This document shows, piece after piece, positions 59,761 through 64,000 of a stretch of 64,000 nt of DNA (its first letter is position 1; the number at the start of each line of letters is the position of its first letter). The position numbers were made by a program, and so were the translations under genes. The notes under the pieces were generated by a model. The model saw nothing but the letters and a program-made list of their open reading frames with translations. It did no database searches and had not been told where the DNA came from. Source of the DNA: Arenicola marina (Eukaryota; Annelida; Polychaeta; Arenicolidae); contig OZ025253.1 of NCBI GenBank assembly GCA_964019135.1, positions 10,607,059-10,671,058 of the forward strand, read 5' to 3'.

Positions 59761-59762
59761 TT

Positions 59763-60014
59763 GATTGGTTGTATATTCAGGACGCTTTAACCACTTTTGT
59801 TCATATCGCGTCAATGGGAGAAGGAATCGAAAAGAGGAGCCATGTCCCCGGGGGTAACCCCCTACTCTTCCCGAAGAAAGACATGGGATCTATATCCTGC
59901 GACCACACAGACATGGCCACAGACGCGAACCACCGATCCACGCGCCGTTAGGCTCTGAGGGGACCAGAGCACTCAAGGCGAGCGCTCTAAGAGACTGACC
60001 TATCGGGCCGGCAC
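59763..60014 (-). mobile_element. Full-length tRNA-derived SINE
   Basis: On the minus strand a tRNA-like head (60014-59929) comes first, with an A-box-like TAGGTCAGTCTCTTAGAGC and a B-box-like GGTGGTTCGCGTC. The body follows, shared with the truncated copies in A1, A2 and A4 (CCATGTCTGTGTGGTCGCAG through GGTTAAAGCGTCCTGAATAT). Head plus body in one copy, and body alone elsewhere, is what a SINE family shows. No poly-A tail is evident. Confidence 0.7.
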
Positions 60015-60039
60015 CCCATCTAAAGGACTCCCTCAAAAC

Positions 60040-60640
60040 GTAATACAAAAGGAACGGCGTAAAGGGAAGCTTCAAGTGACATGATTCCGGAAGCGCCAAT
60101 CCGATGGCAGAATAGACGTGTTGATGGTATCCGTCATGGCTATTATCTGTAAAGCAGTGTACCGGTCAACGCAACTAACACAGATGCAAGAGAGAGAGAG
60201 AGGGTGGTGGGGGAGGGGAGGGGGTAGAAAGCGGGAGAAAATCTGGTAATCGACTGTTTGGTTCGTCATCAGAATTTCTACATACATATATGAGGTACAT
60301 ATCAGAGTTCATTTTACCCATGACAGCACGCAAACACGTTTAAAACAAAAGAAGTACCTCATAATCCTTTTAAAGCAGACTATTAACAGTTGTTCCCGTA
60401 AGGCGTATGCTGCACGGACCACTCTTGGCTCCAGTGGGGCTGTTTGTCGGCCGAGCTATTGGTGAAGTACAGTGTCTTTTCGTTTTATCTGAAGGAACAT
60501 ACTTAGGAACACTTAGGAACCGGCTGTAAAATGTGTTTTTTTGCTCACTTTGGGACGATTCCCAGGCCTGGCGTGTGAACAGAATCTGCTTCTCTCGTCA
60601 GCTGGTAATTTGCGCGGCTCTGCAATGTTGCGACTGATTA
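60040..60640 (+). repeat. Module C fragment
   Basis: GTATCCGTCATGGCTATTAT, a short GA tract (60190), CTATTAACAGTTG (60381) and GGAACCGGCTG (60516) follow the order of C but are strongly diverged. Confidence 0.5.
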
Positions 60641-60649
60641 TGTTGATTT

Positions 60650-61890
60650 GTCAATGTCCTGCTGTTCAATGACACAAAAACGCTCGCCCCTTAGTACTGT
60701 GTCCCGTTATATACAAATTCTGATGCTGTATTCATATATGAAAAAAATGGATTCCTCCAACAGGATTTCATTGTCGTTACTTCAATCAGTTCGATTGCTC
60801 TGTTTTCTCTCATTGGGATCGAAAACCAGTTTCATTCCCTTGGCAGTCTTCAGTCTTCTGTTTTTCGCGGTTCAGGCCGTGTACATGGGCTCACGCGATT
60901 CCCACGCTTGGGTTCAAAGCTGCCACATACACCAAATGAAGTGTCTAGGGTACTAAGGTAAACTTGTACTTACGGCAGTCGCAAACACGCCGCCCAGAGC
61001 ACTACAAAAAGATACCTTCGGGACCAATTTCACTGGCGAATAGAGTCCGCTCATTCGCAAAAATAATCTAACTGAAGTGTATACGACAACGGGAAGCACT
61101 TTATGTCGCTGTTAAGTTCTTCTAGATGTCGCATACATTTCAGTTGGAGTATTTTTGCGAATGAGCAGAGGCCCCAGAGTGGATCGAATGATGGAGAGGG
61201 GACCGCCACAACAGAAAAACAGATCGAAGCGAATATCATGCGATAGAGAACCGCACGGTTGGGAGGAACTGACGACAGCTCGGATCCGCGCGGGTGTAAA
61301 GAAAGCGGACCCCATAAGGCAGAACGAAGTGACGTCAGGAATGAATGTGGGGAAGCTCTATCGAAGAACCCGCTGAGTGTAAATATATGACAGAAAGGAA
61401 AAGCTGGAGAGAAGGTAGAACCGAGGCGTTGGAAGACAGACGCCGTAAACGGCATTAAACGCGATTGATACAATGACTCATAAACTGTATTATAAACTGA
61501 AAGTCTCGTTTGTATCTATTATATGTCAGCATAAAACCAGAAAGTGCACCACCAGTCGCAATATGTATACATTCAAACCGACGATTTTTTTTTATAAATT
61601 TTATAAATTTATATATTTACTACCAAAAATTGTCGCGTTTTTAAATGTCAACGCCCCGTCAATCTCGCCATGACGAACACCCACCCACCGACCAACCCCC
61701 GCGCCAACCCTGAAGTTCTTCCCGTCATAGGGTTTTCATCAGTACTAGCTTTTGTATTACATTCACATGCCAGCGGAAAGACAATTCATAAACAAATTTT
61801 CCATGCGTATTCACCCCCAGATACACCGAAAACCTCTATAAACCTAATGTGTCGCTCTCTCACCATAACTTTCGGTTTATAGAGTGGTAT
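60650..61890 (+). repeat. Module B, copy 4 (B4), diverged
   Basis: GCTTGGGTTCAAAGCTGCCA (60919), CACCAAATGAAGTGTCTA, AATGACTCATAAACTGTAT-type sequence (61470) and CACGAAC...CCACCCACCGACCAACCC-type sequence (61675) match other B copies. Middle parts are shortened. Confidence 0.65.
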
Positions 61891-62440
61891 CTGTCATTAT
61901 GCTATCTGTCAACTCTTATTATATCACCTGCATCCTTATGTTATCTGCAACGCTGCCCTTATATTATCTGCAACGTTATCGTTATGTTATCCGCAACGCT
62001 GCCGTTATATTATCTGCAACGTTTGCGTTATGTTATCTGCAACGCTGCGCTTATATTATCTTCAACGTTATCGTTATTATTTGCAACGCTGACGTTATAT
62101 TATCTGCAAGGTTATCGCTTTATTATCTGCAACGCTGCCGTTATATTATCTACAACGTTTTCGTTATATAATCTTCAACGCTGCCGTTATATTATCTACA
62201 ACGTTTTCGTTATATAATCTTCAACGCTGCCGTTATATTATCTGCAACGTTTTCGTTATATAATCTTCAACGCTGCCGTTATATTATCTGCAACGTTATC
62301 GTTATATTATCTGCAACGCTGCCGTTATATTATCTGCAACGCTGCCATTACATCATCAGTCAACTGTAAATAATGCCTACCAACTGCCGTGGTGCAACAA
62401 CCATTATGTTCCTTCTTTAACTGTCATTATATTATCCGAG
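61890..62440 (+). repeat. Module T3: ~24-bp TTATATTATCTGCAACG array
   Basis: About eighteen units alternating AACGCTGCCGTTATATTATC and AACGTTTTCGTTATATAATC, a two-unit higher-order pattern. It stands between B4 and C3, as T2 stands between B2 and C2. Confidence 0.9.
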
Positions 62441-64000
62441 CTAAGAAGACTCCGGTGAGCGATAATATAATATGAACAACGGGTTTTGAAGACCATGTGG
62501 ATATAGTGCCATCCCGGTGGCACAAAGGACGTATTGCTGGTATCCATAATGGCTATTATCTGTAACGTCACGCCTCAGTCAGTAAAACTAAGAGAACAGA
62601 CAACGACTAAAAGATATACTAATTGGTAATTGGATGTTACATTACCTGGTTGTGCGGTACATTAAGTCGCCAAGCTCAAGAAAGCACGTAAACGTGTATA
62701 ACATAAACCTCATAGAGCCACTTCACTCGGACTGTTAACAGCTGGCTCTCGAGGCGCGTGTTGCGTGTATTTAAAACACTCAGACACCGGCTGCAAATGG
62801 TGCGTTTTGCGCACTTCCCAGGCAAAGAGTCTGGCGAGGACTCCAGAAAGCGTCTTAGTATATGTGCTTCTCCATGTTATGGATGGAGGTAGATATCAGT
62901 TTCACGTGACCGGTCTCTATGAATCTCGTGGCACTGTTCGATTTAAGCTCCCTGGACATGTTATATAGCAAGCAGGATTATTTCTATGGAAGCGTAAGGG
63001 TGGTTTATGCATGCATACTGACTTAACCTCGTGACGCAAGCAGTCATAAAAAACGAGCACCAAATGCATTTTCCTCCCTTCAAATTACTCAACCCACATA
63101 TTTAAGTACCGCTTCCTGATATTCCATGTTCTATTCATCACCTTGAAACATCTTATAGCTGTGTATTCAGTGTGTATATGAGAGTTGCCATTGTCCAGAG
63201 GTCATTGGTTGTACACTAACCGATCGCGATGTCCAACTCCACGTGTGCCTGTGTCGTTTCACCCTCTTATCTCTTTATCCAATGGTCCGATATGCGCACG
63301 AAGATAGCATAAGAACTTTAAGAACTATTTTTTTGCCCGGATTGATAGATGGGCATCGCCATGGAGACATCGAGTCGGCGAAGAACTTGACGTCGTATAA
63401 ATGAGCCAGTTGTCTTGACCACGAGGAACGGCAAACCATGATAACATGTGTGCAATGCAAAGTTCCCTTACTAACTTAAAGTGCGTAACGGCATTAATAT
63501 GGAGACTACTCCTTCCGCCATCACGAATCCATTTCGTATTTTGCGGCGATGCATGACTCTAAACGAAATTGTTCTTGTTATGGCAAACCATTAATGATGA
63601 CAGTGGTCACTGAACAGCTGTTACATTGTGGCCCCTTTCCCATTTCCGCTAACATCGGTATGGGCCTATATGTGGACAGGAGGTAACTCTTTTCTGTACT
63701 ACAGAGACATGCGTCAAAAATGCATTGTAACCGTTCCCATCCAATCCTTTTCTCAGTTGCGCAGCTGCAATTCCCGCCCGTTTTCAGAAAAGCTAAGCAA
63801 CAAAGGCATTCAAACTTCCATGATGTCTGAATGTCTGAATGACCACATCTGGGCATGGGGATCGCTTCTAAAAGTGTCCAGGCATTGATCAAAGATTGAT
63901 AATGTTATTGTCTACGCACCGTTAACCCCAATAATAGGAACCCAATATAGAGAGTGAGTGTGGCTATCGAGGACATCTGAACGCGATGGAAGAGGAGGTG
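62440..64000 (+). repeat. Module C, copy 3 (C3), runs off the window
   Basis: GGTAATTGGATGTTACATTA (62625), GTGTATTTAAAACACTCAGA (62765), GGTTGTACACTAACCGATCG (63208), CACTGAACAGCTG (63608) and TCCAGGCATTGATCAAAGAT (63878). It has no DUF4806 element at 62752-62775, giving a second empty site. Its similarity to C1 continues to the last base. Confidence 0.8.

Overview
The window reads as repeat-dominated nuclear DNA from an animal, most likely a marine or other invertebrate; I cannot name the species. Pointers to this are GT-AG introns in the one recognisable gene remnant, a THAP-domain (Kolobok-type) transposon, a DUF4806-type gene remnant, tRNA-derived short interspersed elements (SINEs), a decayed non-LTR reverse transcriptase tail and many minisatellites. 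I see no intact host protein-coding gene, no rRNA gene, no operon and no CRISPR array. Almost all open frames are by-products of tandem arrays whose units contain no stop codon.

Layout. The DNA is a patchwork of diverged direct copies of a few multi-kilobase modules that I label A, E, B, T, C and D. The order is: A1 (1-6580), E1 (6580-10690), A2 (10690-16230), E2 (16230-20040), A3 (20040-25615), B1 (25615-28665), T1/C1 (28665-35080), A4 (35085-39680), B2 (39680-43560), T2 (43560-43990), C2 (43990-46700), an unrelated stretch with D1 and a partial C (46700-50460), the end of A5 with its huge minisatellite (50460-55720), B3 (55730-58080), fragments of C, a reverse transcriptase tail, D2, a SINE and a partial C (58200-60640), B4 (60650-61890), T3 (61890-62440), and C3 to the end. 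So an A-E unit of about 10 kb is repeated twice, followed by an A-B-T-C order that recurs with decay.

Because the modules are paralogous, one copy often serves as the 'empty site' for an insertion in another. This lets several mobile elements be delimited almost to the base. (1) 29005-31615: 2.6 kb, 16-bp perfect terminal inverted repeats (TIRs), 2-bp AC duplication, carrying the 3' end of a spliced DUF4806-family gene with one in-frame stop. (2) 26872-28423: 1.55 kb, TTAA duplication, Kolobok-type, with a frameshifted THAP domain on the minus strand. (3) 7347-7663: 317-bp TTAA-flanked MITE (miniature inverted-repeat element). (4) 1996-2162: 167-bp hAT-like MITE. (5) 45650-46113: 464-bp MITE with an internal tandem duplication.

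Tandem arrays differ strongly between paralogous modules. The most striking is a set of three G-rich arrays (51221-55713) built of 60-bp units. Each unit is itself ten degenerate telomere-like hexamers, and the arrays are embedded in a 1255-bp higher-order repeat. B2 also carries a nearly identical 1354-bp tandem duplication.
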